A stretch of DNA of 64,000 nucleotides from Magnetospirillum molischianum DSM 120 (GCF_000294655.1 NZ_CAHP01000014.1:1-64000), one strand, 5' to 3'. Numbered from the stretch's first letter, positions 55,144 to 64,000 are shown. Notes: generated from the sequence alone by a model not told the origin. Translations and numbers: made by a program.

Positions 55144-56868
55144 TCAACCGACCGACCGGGTAACGGCTGTCACGGCGGTAGCGGCAGTCGCGGCAGTCGC
55201 CGCGATCTGACTCAGCACCTCATCCTTAGGACCAAAAGCGAACATGCCGCCCGGATGCAGCACCAGCAGCAAATCGGCGACCTGAAGGACACTGGGGCGA
55301 TGCGACACCATCAGAACCGCACAGCCGCGCTCTCTCATCGCGAGCAGGGCCTCGATCAGCGCACGATCGCCATCCTGATCGAGATTCGAATTGGGTTCGT
55401 CCAACACAATCAGCACCGGATCGCCATAAAGGGCACGGGCCAATCCGATCCGTTGGCGCTGACCCGCCGAGAGATTGCGACCGTTGGGACCGATGGGGGT
55501 GTCGTAGCCCTGGGGCATGCGCAAGATCATGTCATGCACCCCCGCCAGCTTGGCGGCAGCGATGATCGCCTCGTCGGAGCCACCGCTGAAGCGGGCAATA
55601 TTCTCGGCGATCATTCCGCCGAACAACTCTACATCCTGGGGGATATAGCCGATATAGGGGCCGAGATCGTCCTGGTTCCATTGATGGACATCCGATCGAT
55701 CCAGCCGAACCTTGCCGGCGAGCGGCAGCCAACTGCGAACGATCGTCCGGACCAAGCACGATTTACCGCTTCCACTTGGCCCGGTGATCCCCAACACCTG
55801 GCCCGGCTGCACACTGAAATTGATCCCGCGCAGAACGGGCACCCTGACTCCCGGCGGTGCCACGGCAAGGTCCATCACATCAAGCAGCCCTTTTGGGCGC
55901 GGCAGAGTGGTACGTGGTCCAGCGTCCCGATAGGCGTCGAGCAGAGCGGTGAGGCGATACCAGGCGCTCCGCACCGTAATAATCTGCTTCCACGTCGCCA
56001 TGGCAGATTCAAAGGGAGCCAGCGCGCGCCCCACAATGATCGAACTGGCAATCATCGCGCCCGAGGTGATTTCATTATCGACCGCCAGTGCCGCGCCCGT
56101 GGCCAGCAGCGCCGTTTGCAATCCCATTCGCAGAAACTTCGACACCGCGATTACCGCTGCGGCGCGGTCGCTGCCAATTTCCTGGTAGCGCAACATCGTG
56201 CCGCGCTGGATCTGCCAGCGGCGACGAAAAGAACCCAACATTCCCATCGCATGCAGAACTTCAGAGTTTCGCACGCCGTTACCGATGGCACCGATGGTGG
56301 AAACCGCTTCGCAATTAGCGGATTCAAGCGGCTTTTTGGTCACCATCTCGTTGGTAATGGCAGCCCCCAGCAAGATCACGGCTCCAAACAGCGCCAGCGC
56401 TCCCAGCAAGGGGTGAAGCAGGAAGATGACCCCGATCAACAGGGGCGACCACGGCAAGTCAAAGAAAACCAGCAGCGCCTGCCCGGAAAAGAACTGGCGA
56501 ACGGTATCGAAATCGCGCATGCCCTGAACGGCCCCCTCGCGCGGCGCGGTAACCACCGTCGCAAAGATCGCGCGCACCACCACATCGGACAGCTGGGTGT
56601 CAACCCGGTGCGAAATCCGCACCAGAATGCGAGACCGCACCACTTCAAGCCCGGCACTGGCAGCCAGCAGCACAACAACTAGAACTGTAAGAACAATAAG
56701 CGTTTCCAAGCTGCCGCTAGGAAGAACCTTATTGTAAACCTGCATTGAATATATAGGAACGGCCAAAGCAAACATATTGATGAAGAAGCTAAACGCTCCC
56801 ACCATGAAGAATCCATCAGCACAGGCCTTTAGCGCCTCTTGAACTTTCTTATATTTCTTTTCTTCCAT
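55144..56868 (-). CDS. Type I secretion ABC transporter, PrtD/PrsD family
   Basis: Fused permease-ATPase of 574 residues. The permease part has about six membrane helices (FFMVGAFSFFINMFALAVPIYSMQVYNKVL and later segments). The ATPase has Walker A GITGPSGSGKSCLVRTIV, Q loop GYIPQDVELFGGMIAENIARF, signature GRNLSAGQRQRIGLARALYGDP, Walker B VLIVLDEPNSNLD and the switch His in LMVSHRPSVLQ. It lacks an N-terminal peptidase domain, as PrtD/PrsD exporters for RTX proteins do. It ends with small Ala/Thr repeats. First gene of a three-gene unit: transporter, adaptor, cargo. Weak ribosome site. Confidence 0.92.
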   Translation of the reverse strand: MEEKKYKKVQEALKACADGFFMVGAFSFFINMFALAVPIYSMQVYNKVLPSGSLETLIVLTVLVVVLLAASAGLEVVRSRILVRISHRVDTQLSDVVVRAIFATVVTAPREGAVQGMRDFDTVRQFFSGQALLVFFDLPWSPLLIGVIFLLHPLLGALALFGAVILLGAAITNEMVTKKPLESANCEAVSTIGAIGNGVRNSEVLHAMGMLGSFRRRWQIQRGTMLRYQEIGSDRAAAVIAVSKFLRMGLQTALLATGAALAVDNEITSGAMIASSIIVGRALAPFESAMATWKQIITVRSAWYRLTALLDAYRDAGPRTTLPRPKGLLDVMDLAVAPPGVRVPVLRGINFSVQPGQVLGITGPSGSGKSCLVRTIVRSWLPLAGKVRLDRSDVHQWNQDDLGPYIGYIPQDVELFGGMIAENIARFSGGSDEAIIAAAKLAGVHDMILRMPQGYDTPIGPNGRNLSAGQRQRIGLARALYGDPVLIVLDEPNSNLDQDGDRALIEALLAMRERGCAVLMVSHRPSVLQVADLLLVLHPGGMFAFGPKDEVLSQIAATAATAATAVTAVTRSVG

Positions 56869-57259
56869 GAAATTACCGATAAAACCCCTTCCTCATACCA
56901 TCGAAAAAACAAATGCACTCCGGAGCGATGACAGTCCCCAGGGATGACCGAATGAATCGAATGCGGGGTTACCACGCCCCCGCAGGGGCGATATGCAAAA
57001 CCCGAACCAAAACATTAGGAATGAAAATAAATATTACACATCAATGGCTTGATAAAAAGCATCACAACTCGCTTCTGCCTCCATGTAAAGTTAGCCTTAC
57101 ACCTTGCCCCTCCAGTCCCCTTGGCGTGTCGATTTAAGTAATTCTGCTCGCCCTTGACCGAAATCGTTCAAGAAGACACCTGAGTTTTCAGGCATAATGT
57201 CTTTTTATTTTCGCTTTCCGGTTGAACCTCTGTACAGCTTGCGGAGCATGGGGGCGGGC
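56869..57259. other. Divergent regulatory gap between the type I secretion and DUF2264 units
   Basis: About 390 bases, AT-rich near 57010-57060, with no convincing ORF. TTGACC occurs at 57154-57159 without a good -10, and CATAAT at 57193-57198 lies before the preferred DUF2264 start. The hairpin CGCCCCCGCAGGGGCG is also present. Probable promoters for both divergent units. Confidence 0.45.
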
Positions 57260-58747
57260 ATGAAGACGGAATGGATACGGAAAGGAAAGATCGTGGCCTG
57301 GGGAGTGATTGGCATCCTGATGGCAACTGCCGCGACCGGACTTTTACTGTCAGCGCGCTGGGGTACGAACAATTACTGGCTCCTAGAAGCCCGATTCAGT
57401 AATAACGATAACGATTCAATTCTGCGACAGCACTTCCTCGCCGAGGACAGTTCTGACGCAGCACGCTACCAGGATCTATTTCTCTATTTCGTCTCTGGTT
57501 TCATCGCCGGATTGGACGATACCGGGGCGCGGGTCAGACACCCCGGAGCGCCCAGTATCGCCGGGCGCGAGATGGATTCGGTCGAAGGCTTTACCCGCAC
57601 CGCCCCGATGCTGGCCGCCTGGATCGCATCGGGGCGTCCGGCTGAAGTTCGCATAGCCGATGGACGCTCGATCAATCTTCTGGACACCCTCCGCCGAGGA
57701 TTGCTGGCGGGTACAGACCCCTCCAATCCAGGCTATTGGGGCGCGATCGGCAATGCCGACCAGCGCACCTGCGAAGCGGCAGACGTCGCCCGCACCCTAT
57801 GGCTCCTGCGCGACCGGCTATGGCCGACGCTAAATGACAATGAGCGCAACCAGATCGCTGGCTGGCTGAACCAGACCAACGGCAAGACCGTTGCCGACAA
57901 TAACTGGCATCTGTTTCCGGTCATCGTGTCTTTGGTGCTGAAAGATCTAGGCCAACCCTATGACGCCGAAGGAAGCCTGTGGCATTGGCACCAGTTCTTG
58001 CGCTTTCACCGGGGGGGTGGTTGGTATGTCGATGGCGAACGCGGCCATATCGACTATTACGCTGCCTGGGGCATCTTCTACGATTTGGACTGGATCGACC
58101 GTATTGATCCCGCCTTTGCCGCTGATGCCGCCCGCTTCTTCGCCCCCTTCATCGCGGACTGGAGTTATGTCATCGGACCAAACGGCATTCCGATCATGGG
58201 GCGCAGCCAATGTTACCGGCTGGCCGCGCCGGTACCGCTGATTGCCGCCGCCCGCCATGCGCTGATACCCGCCGGTCAATCCCGCCGCGCCCTCGACGCG
58301 ACATGGCGGTATTTCGTAGCCAACGGCGCGCTGGAGCGGGGCAGCGTAACCCAAGGCTATTGCCACGAAGATCTGCGCCTGCTGGACAATTATTCCGGCT
58401 CGTCCAGTTGCCTGTGGTCGCTGCGATCGCTGATCGTCGCGTTCCTCTACCCGCCGGATTCACCGTTCTGGACCGAACCGGCTCAGCCACTGCCGATCGA
58501 GCAAAGCGACTACACCCACACCATCCCCCCGGCGGGCTGGGTGTTACATGGCGAACATGCCAACGGACGCATCGTCCTAGAGCAGATCGGCCGACCGGAC
58601 ATTGCTCACCCGCTGATTGACCAGAGCCTGCATCAACGCCTCTCGGAATGGATCTGGGATTATCCCCGTCGCCCCGACAACGACGCCTTTAAATATGAAA
58701 ACCTGTTTTATTCCTCGACCGTCCCCTTGTGCACCCCGCCCTCTTGA
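57260..58747 (+). CDS. DUF2264 family protein, (alpha/alpha)6-type carbohydrate-active candidate
   Basis: Product of 495 residues, anchored by one N-terminal membrane segment (VAWGVIGILMATAATGLLLS). The rest matches the DUF2264 pattern, seen in many carbohydrate-related clusters: REMDSVEGFTRTAPMLAAWIASG, NNWHLFPVIVSLVLKDLGQPYD, GGWYVDGERGHIDYYAAWGIFYDLDWID and YVIGPNGIPIMGRSQCYRLAAPVPLIAAA. The family is uncharacterised and resembles toroidal glycan lyases and hydrolases. An ATG 21 codons earlier is possible; this one is preferred because it keeps a signal-anchor-like start. First gene of a three-gene set with a glycosyltransferase-like protein and a secreted lyase-like protein. Confidence 0.75.
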   Translation: MKTEWIRKGKIVAWGVIGILMATAATGLLLSARWGTNNYWLLEARFSNNDNDSILRQHFLAEDSSDAARYQDLFLYFVSGFIAGLDDTGARVRHPGAPSIAGREMDSVEGFTRTAPMLAAWIASGRPAEVRIADGRSINLLDTLRRGLLAGTDPSNPGYWGAIGNADQRTCEAADVARTLWLLRDRLWPTLNDNERNQIAGWLNQTNGKTVADNNWHLFPVIVSLVLKDLGQPYDAEGSLWHWHQFLRFHRGGGWYVDGERGHIDYYAAWGIFYDLDWIDRIDPAFAADAARFFAPFIADWSYVIGPNGIPIMGRSQCYRLAAPVPLIAAARHALIPAGQSRRALDATWRYFVANGALERGSVTQGYCHEDLRLLDNYSGSSSCLWSLRSLIVAFLYPPDSPFWTEPAQPLPIEQSDYTHTIPPAGWVLHGEHANGRIVLEQIGRPDIAHPLIDQSLHQRLSEWIWDYPRRPDNDAFKYENLFYSSTVPLCTPPS

Positions 58748-58846
58748 ACCGGAGCGCCCCCCCCTGTCAGAGTCGCCGGGTTTTCGCATCCCTCAGGCTG
58801 TGACACTCTGGGGGAAATATTTTGAGTCAGTCGGTTGGAGAGGGGC

Positions 58847-59743
58847 ATGTTCTATCAGGCCAGAACCAACCTCGCACGCAGGCGACATAATTCTGCCTGC
58901 GAGACGATCTTGAAGACCAAGCCTCTCGTCATCCAGGAGGCTCCGCTCCGAATCGTCAGCATGGTGTCTCATGCCGATGTGCTGATGTACCTCGTCGCCG
59001 TCAAATCGTTTTATTCCGTCCTAAAGGAGGGGCGCATCGTCGTACTCGACGATGGCAGCCTGACCGACCAGGACCGCGCGGTGCTGTCGGACCATCTGAA
59101 CCCGGATTTCCGCCTGGTCGCCGATGTCGATACAGGAAGCCTCCCGCGCGGAGGCTGCTGGGAGCGTCTGCTGACCGTGCTCGATCTGGCCCGCGAGTCG
59201 TATGTCATTCAGCTCGATTCCGATACGCTGACAATCGCGCCCCTGCCCGAGATCAGCGCCTGCTGGACCGCCAATCGATCGTTCACCTTGGGAACCCGCC
59301 TCGGCCAAGCCGTGGTCGGCACCGCCGAAGCCAAAGCCACCGCCCAGCGGCTGGGGGGCGATCATATCCAGGTTCTGGCGGAACAGACCTTCGCCGACCG
59401 GCCCGAAACCGCCTCGCTGCGCTATATCCGGGGCTCGGCAGGCTTTGCCGGTTTCGCCCAGGGCGATAGTCCGCACCAGCGGCTGGAAACCGTTTCGACC
59501 GCGATGAGCGCGGCCTTGGGCGCACGCTGGAGCGATTGGGGATCAGAACAGGTGGCTTCCAACATAATGGTCGCCAACAGTGCCGATCCGGCGGTCCTGC
59601 CACTTTCCCGCTACGCCTGCTATGACGCCGACATGCCCTATACCGACAAGGCTTTCCTTCATTTCATCGGCAGCCACCGCTTCCACAACGGCGTCTACAC
59701 CCGGCTTACCCGGCAGATTATCGCCCAACTCGCCAGGAGATAA
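58847..59743 (+). CDS. Glycosyltransferase-like protein (GT-A type), hypothetical
   Basis: Soluble product of 298 residues without a signal peptide. LRIVSMVSHADVLMYLVAVKSFYSVLKEGRIVVLDDGSLTDQDRAVL fits the nucleotide-sugar half of a GT-A fold, and SYVIQLDSDTLTIAPL provides the DxD metal site (D-S-D). GSAGFAGFAQ and FLHFIGSHRFHNG lie further on. It resembles GT8 or related families weakly. GAGAGGGG lies just before the ATG, which is better than a TTG upstream. Two bases separate it from the following gene. Placed in a surface-glycan operon; donor and acceptor unknown. Confidence 0.68.
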   Translation: MFYQARTNLARRRHNSACETILKTKPLVIQEAPLRIVSMVSHADVLMYLVAVKSFYSVLKEGRIVVLDDGSLTDQDRAVLSDHLNPDFRLVADVDTGSLPRGGCWERLLTVLDLARESYVIQLDSDTLTIAPLPEISACWTANRSFTLGTRLGQAVVGTAEAKATAQRLGGDHIQVLAEQTFADRPETASLRYIRGSAGFAGFAQGDSPHQRLETVSTAMSAALGARWSDWGSEQVASNIMVANSADPAVLPLSRYACYDADMPYTDKAFLHFIGSHRFHNGVYTRLTRQIIAQLARR

Positions 59744-59745
59744 CC

Positions 59746-62124
59746 ATGCCGCGTCCTGTTCTGCTGGCCATCGTGACTCTGGCGTGCGCACTTGCACCGC
59801 CGCCCGCCAAAGCAGCGCGGAACTGTCCAGACGACGCCATCGCCTGCGTCGAAGTCAGCAATAGCGGGCGCGCATCGGCAATGCTGCCGGTCACATTCGG
59901 CCACCCCTTCGCCAAGGGGGCATTGCCCAAGGGCGCGGTTCTGATGGCGACCGAGCGGAACGGCACTCCATTGCCGCTCCAGATGGACCAGATCGCGACC
60001 CACCGCGACGGTTCGCTGCGCCATGCGGTGATCAGCGCCATTCTGCCGGTTGTGGCACCTCGCGAGACGGTGGTCGTGGCGCTGAAACGCGGCACGGCCG
60101 CGCCTCCGCCTGCCATTACGCCGATACCGGCGTCCGCGTCATCGGGACACGACATCGTTGTCAGTGCCACAACATACGTGCCTCAGATCAGCGTGGTGAG
60201 CTTTGGTAACCGCCAGGGCCAGACGCCCGGCACGCCCTTCGTCGAGGGAGAGAAAATTACCCTAATTCTCGGCACCGATCCCGCCGATACCTATACGGTA
60301 ACCGTCGATAAAAAGACCGCTGGCGGCGGCTATGAAAGCCTGACCCGATTAAGCAAGGCGGTTGCCGATGCAATCAATACAGGCGGACGGTTCCACGCCT
60401 TCAAATGGGGCCGCGGTGACGGCTATGAGAAGGTATGGATTACCCCCAGGGATTGGCCAAGCGGCTCCTTTCCCATCCGCTACCAATATTCCGGCCAAGC
60501 CAGCATCTCCGTCGCACATGAAACCACTGTCAAGCCGAAGCGGGTTTATACCGCGTCGTCGCGCGAGGCGCTGCAAGCCCAGAAGGAAGCGCCGCCCTTG
60601 TGGCTGTCTGGCCCAGTGGCCCGCGAGGCCGTGCTGGTGGCTCCGCTGCGCGATGAAACCGGATCGCCTCACCCGCTGTTGTCTGCCCGCTTTTATTTGC
60701 GCACCTATGCCACAGGCGCGCTCCGCTGCGACGTCGTGATCGAGAATACCTGGACCTATGGCATCACCCCAGGCACCGTCTTTTACGATATTTCCATCGC
60801 GCGGGACGGTACCGAGATCTATCAACACGAAGGTATTGGTCATTATCCCAACGCCCGCTGGCATCGGGTGGTGTGGTCGGACGGAGATCCCGGCGTCACC
60901 GTGCGCCACGACCTCAGGGCACTGAGCGCCAGCAAGGCGATCCTCAACTACGATTCCACTCTGACGGCCAATCCCGGCGCACTGGAGAAAGAGTCAGAAC
61001 GCCTGCGCAAAGCCGATACGACACCGCTTGGAAACGCCTTCATCATCCATTACATGCCGATGGTCGGTGCCCGCGACGATATCGGCCCCCTGCCCCGCTG
61101 GACCGCGCTCTGGCTGATCAGCCAGCGGCAAAGCCAGAAAGAGGTGATGCTGGCCAATGCCGATGCCGGCGGCAGCCCCCCCATCCATTTCCGCGATGCC
61201 AAAACGGACCTGCCGGTCAGTTTGGAAGATCACCCCGATATCTCTCTGTTCTACAATCGCGGTCACAATGCCGATATCCGTCCAGAGCCCAGCTATGCCC
61301 TGACACCGTGGACGCCCGAGACCAACCACATGCCCTCGCTCAGTTATGTGCCCTACATGGTCACGGGCGATCTGTTTTATCTGGAGGAGGTTCAGTTCTG
61401 GGCCAATTGGGCGCTGGGTCAGGCTGATCCCGACTGGCACCGGGAAAAGAGCCGTGGCCTGATGCATGCCAACGAACAGCGCGGTCAGGCATGGACGCTA
61501 AGGATGCTCGGCCAGGCCGCCTACATCACCCCCGATGCCCACCCGATGAAGCATTACTTCACCGCCCGCCTGAAGGGGAATCTGGACTGGTATCTGAACA
61601 ACGTGGTGCATGACCCGGCGGCATCGCCGCTAGGGTTCTACATGGATCGCTTCCACGCCGATCAGATCGCGCCCTGGCAACTCGATTTTATGATCACCAC
61701 GCTGGGCGGATTGGCCGAACAGGAGGTTCCCGGAGCCGACGAATTCCTCCGTGCGCTGGCGCGTTTCACCGTGGGGCGGTGGACCAGCGAAGCCCAAGGG
61801 TATTGCCACGCCCACGGCCCGGCATATTGGCTAAAGACACGCCATCCAGACGGAGCGCTGGTACGAACCTGGCGCGAATTATTCACTCTCAATTGGCCCC
61901 AGGTCACGTCCTGCCCACCGCCCACCGCGTTCATTTGGGGCTATCCCAATCTGGCGAGTGGTGCCGTCGCCATGGGAAGAGCAGCTTTGGCCCAAGCCGC
62001 CACGTTATCGGTGCCGGGTGCCGCCGAAGCGTTCGAACGGTTGAAAGCGGAAACGCCGAAACTCTCCGATGCCATGTCCAGTGATCCAACCTGGGCGATT
62101 GTCCCCCGCCAACCTGCGTTCTGA
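59746..62124 (+). CDS. Secreted RIFT-barrel/lyase-like protein, paralogue of the RTX-embedded module
   Basis: Product of 792 residues with a Sec signal peptide (MPRPVLLAIVTLACALAPPPAKA). The N-terminal domain has VTFGHPFAKGALPKGAVLMA, PLPLQMDQIATHRDGSLRHAVIS, a pattern I associate with RIFT-barrel domains of exo-rhamnogalacturonan-lyase-type (YetA/PL26-like) proteins. A helical toroid follows with GGSPPIHFRDAKTDLPVS, SLSYVPYMVTGDLFYLEEVQFW, GQAWTLRMLGQAAYITPD and ends DPTWAIVPRQ. About 600 residues align in order with residues 1035-1665 of the giant RTX protein. AGGAGA is before the ATG. Enzyme activity is predicted, not shown. Confidence 0.75.
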   Translation: MPRPVLLAIVTLACALAPPPAKAARNCPDDAIACVEVSNSGRASAMLPVTFGHPFAKGALPKGAVLMATERNGTPLPLQMDQIATHRDGSLRHAVISAILPVVAPRETVVVALKRGTAAPPPAITPIPASASSGHDIVVSATTYVPQISVVSFGNRQGQTPGTPFVEGEKITLILGTDPADTYTVTVDKKTAGGGYESLTRLSKAVADAINTGGRFHAFKWGRGDGYEKVWITPRDWPSGSFPIRYQYSGQASISVAHETTVKPKRVYTASSREALQAQKEAPPLWLSGPVAREAVLVAPLRDETGSPHPLLSARFYLRTYATGALRCDVVIENTWTYGITPGTVFYDISIARDGTEIYQHEGIGHYPNARWHRVVWSDGDPGVTVRHDLRALSASKAILNYDSTLTANPGALEKESERLRKADTTPLGNAFIIHYMPMVGARDDIGPLPRWTALWLISQRQSQKEVMLANADAGGSPPIHFRDAKTDLPVSLEDHPDISLFYNRGHNADIRPEPSYALTPWTPETNHMPSLSYVPYMVTGDLFYLEEVQFWANWALGQADPDWHREKSRGLMHANEQRGQAWTLRMLGQAAYITPDAHPMKHYFTARLKGNLDWYLNNVVHDPAASPLGFYMDRFHADQIAPWQLDFMITTLGGLAEQEVPGADEFLRALARFTVGRWTSEAQGYCHAHGPAYWLKTRHPDGALVRTWRELFTLNWPQVTSCPPPTAFIWGYPNLASGAVAMGRAALAQAATLSVPGAAEAFERLKAETPKLSDAMSSDPTWAIVPRQPAF

Positions 62125-62192
62125 CAAAAGTCGGGGCTGTTCTGATCACGCGTCCCCGATCCTGACCCGTTTATCTCCGCGATAAGAGACGG

Positions 62193-63632
62193 TCAGCGCG
62201 GGCGGCGCACATGGCGGATCAGTGTCACGATCTCGTTTCCCAGCGGATGGCGCAGCAACCAAACTCCCGCCAGCCACGGCACAATGCAGACACCGGCGAC
62301 AGCGGCCAAACCGAGGATCGACATCGGTGCCTCCCATCCCAATCCCATGCCGACGCAAAGCGGAATGAGGGCGGTGGCAACGGTCACTCCCAGGCTGGGA
62401 ACGAGCATACGGCAGACCTCGCCCCACCGGCACCCGACCAGAGGAAGAGTCTGGCTCAGAGACAGGGCGGCATGCAGAACCGACACGGCCAGAGCAGCCA
62501 TCGCTACCTCGACCATACCAAACGATGTCGCAACGACAAGCAGCCCCACCTGAACCGGAACCACCATCGCCTGAACAAAAAGGCTTTGGCGCACCCGACC
62601 CGTCGCATTGAACACCGAAATATTAATCTGACTGAGTACCCCGAAGCCCGCCGCCAGACACAGCCAACGCGAGACCGGAACCGATGGCAGCCATTGAGCG
62701 CCAAACACCGTATCGATAATCGGATGGGCCAGCAGGGCCAGCAGGACCAACATCGGCCAGGCAATTCCGGTGAGCAGGGATAAAGCGTTCAGGTAAGGCT
62801 GGCGCAGCGATTCTCCCTGCCGGTGCAATTGCGCCAGAGCACTGACCGCCACCGGCCACACCGCCTGAATCACAGTCTGGCTGAACAGAGTAATCAGCGA
62901 ATTGCCACGGCTGTAGAACCCGACGGCGCCAAAACCCAGGGTGCGGCCCAGGGCAATTTCCGGCAAACGCTGGGAAATCTCATTCAGAATCTGCGCCCCA
63001 CTGGCGAACAGCCCGAACGACGTAACTCGCCGCCATTCCGTCAGAGAGGGACGAACCAGGATATCGCCTTTCAGATGCAATATCGCCATCAAGAGCGTCA
63101 CGAGAATCGCGGACGTGCTGGCCCAGGCCAGACTGAGCGCCCCATACCCATTTGACGCGGCCAGGATGGAAACCCCGCAATTGACCAACGCGGCGATTAA
63201 CCCCAAGCGCAGGCTGACGCCGAAATCCATCCGCCGCCGGATCAACGCGATCGCCACCGAACTGAGCGGAACCGCGAGGAAATTCAGGCTGAGGAACATA
63301 ATCACGCCGCGCAATTCGGGAGCACCGAACAGAGAGGCGATCACTCCGGCTCCCCCCAGAAACAAAGCGGCGAAGCCAAAGCCGATCAAAAGGCTGATAC
63401 CGATCGCGGTGGCCAACCGTGGCCGGGTCATCTCCTTTTCCTGAATGATGTAATTCGCGATTCCGAAATCACGAAAGGTCTGGGCGATATTGACGAGGCC
63501 CGATGCCACCGAGAACAGACCGGTTTCGACCGGAGACAGCAGGCGCGCCAACACCACCACGGTAACAACGTTGATCAGGAGACCGCCGTACTTCTCAATG
63601 ACAGAAAACACCAGAGAGCGGCGAATGCTCAC
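62193..63632 (-). CDS. Oligosaccharide flippase (Wzx/MOP family)
   Basis: Integral membrane protein of 479 residues with about 12-13 helices, polysaccharide-flippase type. FSVIEKYGGLLINVVTVVVLARLLSPVETGLFSVASGLVNIAQTFRDFGIANYIIQEKE is the typical N-terminus; SFGLFASGAQILNEISQRLPEIALGRTLGFGAVGFYSRGNSLI is the repeat-like middle. Carries lipid-linked oligosaccharides across the inner membrane. GTG start overlaps the end of the partial glycosyltransferase gene (GTGA). It converges with the lyase-like gene. Confidence 0.88.
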   Translation of the reverse strand: MSIRRSLVFSVIEKYGGLLINVVTVVVLARLLSPVETGLFSVASGLVNIAQTFRDFGIANYIIQEKEMTRPRLATAIGISLLIGFGFAALFLGGAGVIASLFGAPELRGVIMFLSLNFLAVPLSSVAIALIRRRMDFGVSLRLGLIAALVNCGVSILAASNGYGALSLAWASTSAILVTLLMAILHLKGDILVRPSLTEWRRVTSFGLFASGAQILNEISQRLPEIALGRTLGFGAVGFYSRGNSLITLFSQTVIQAVWPVAVSALAQLHRQGESLRQPYLNALSLLTGIAWPMLVLLALLAHPIIDTVFGAQWLPSVPVSRWLCLAAGFGVLSQINISVFNATGRVRQSLFVQAMVVPVQVGLLVVATSFGMVEVAMAALAVSVLHAALSLSQTLPLVGCRWGEVCRMLVPSLGVTVATALIPLCVGMGLGWEAPMSILGLAAVAGVCIVPWLAGVWLLRHPLGNEIVTLIRHVRRPR

Positions 63633-64000
63633 ATCCGGTGTCCGGCGAGCGATGACAGATCGGGATCGGAGCGAGACTCCGCCACCCGCTCCTCCAGAAA
63701 AGCGGCAAGCTGAGTGTATTGGGTATCGCGATCCATCCCTGCGCAGACCTGCACCGGCAATTGGGGAATGCGGCCCTCGCGCTGCTTGATGTCGATCCAG
63801 TCCTCAAGGGCGCGCGTCAAAACTGCCGGATCGTTGGAGAACACTCCCGCCCGGCGTTCGCGGATCACCGCTGCGGGCATATTATCTTCCAGCCCGAGAC
63901 CGATAATCGGTCGCCGTACCGCCAGATATTCGAACAATTTGGCTGGCACATGGCCGAAATCCGCTGGAGCGTTCCACTGCAATAGCAACAACAGATCGGC
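63629..64000 (-). CDS. Glycosyltransferase, C-terminal part only
   Basis: The last 123 residues of a GT-B enzyme; the gene continues past the right edge. HVPAKLFEYLAVRRPIIGLGLEDNMPAAVIRERRAGVF is the donor-side E-x7-E region typical of glycosyltransferase family 4/28. The stop overlaps the flippase start by four bases, so the two are cotranscribed and probably work on the same polysaccharide. Sugar unknown. Confidence 0.8.
   Translation of the reverse strand, partial: ADLLLLLQWNAPADFGHVPAKLFEYLAVRRPIIGLGLEDNMPAAVIRERRAGVFSNDPAVLTRALEDWIDIKQREGRIPQLPVQVCAGMDRDTQYTQLAAFLEERVAESRSDPDLSSLAGHRM

Overview
The window reads as chromosome of a GC-rich alphaproteobacterium, most likely order Rhodospirillales. 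Supporting signs are the pcm-tolC-popZ order, a condensing-enzyme (C4) 5-aminolevulinate synthase, a UPF0262 gene in a his-infA-maf-rng-yacG block, a degenerate CbiG-CobJ fusion, and TcuA/TcuB-type proteins inside an aerobic cobalamin cluster that suggest a split CobZ. AdhE, a flavodoxin and an FrhB-type flavoprotein suggest an organism that can live with little or no oxygen. I see no prophage, intact insertion sequence or CRISPR array.

Layout, left to right. (1) 0-9.2 kb, housekeeping and stress: partial popZ, tolC and pcm; tRNA-Cys and tRNA-Asn behind a clear sigma70 promoter; a MarR regulator divergent from two small membrane proteins with three palindromic operator boxes between them; a small disordered protein; a flavodoxin; a Gdx/SugE guanidinium exporter behind a Shine-Dalgarno hairpin; an OmpR/EnvZ-type pair; and ygfZ. 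(2) 9.3-20.3 kb: two overlapping glycosyltransferases, an asparagine synthase, a dihydroorotase, an HIT protein, an SGNH-hydrolase-like protein, an acetyl-CoA-synthetase-like enzyme and an orphan hybrid-sensor histidine kinase. (3) 20.3-28.6 kb, corrin ring synthesis: split CobZ, CobK, CobJ, CobI, CobH and CobL, with a 34-codon small ORF overlapping the start of cobL and an FrhB-family protein at the end. (4) 28.9-35.7 kb: an ankyrin-like protein, then hisG-hisD-UPF0262-phosphatase and infA-maf-rng-yacG, then tRNA-Phe.

(5) 36-42 kb, surface sugars: a small lipoprotein, two glycosyltransferases, a fused WlbA/WbpD-type dehydrogenase-acetyltransferase, and a WbpE-type aminotransferase. The last two fit synthesis of a diacetylated amino-sugar uronate. 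(6) 42-48 kb: hemA divergent from a MocR regulator, then adhE. (7) 48-64 kb, a secretion and glycan locus: a type I secretion ABC transporter and membrane-fusion protein, immediately followed by a 1,842-residue RTX protein. Buried in that protein is an enzyme-like module which recurs as a free, signal-peptide-bearing protein about 10 kb away, in an operon with a DUF2264 protein and a glycosyltransferase-like protein. A flippase and a glycosyltransferase gene close the window.

The most unusual part is region 7. It looks like two routes for exporting related carbohydrate-active modules: one carried by an RTX scaffold through type I secretion (TolC from region 1 could supply the outer-membrane channel), and one exported by a Sec-type signal peptide. 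Both sit among polysaccharide-export genes. By analogy with rhizobial PrsDE and its secreted glycanases, they may trim or remodel an exopolysaccharide. That function is inferred, not shown.
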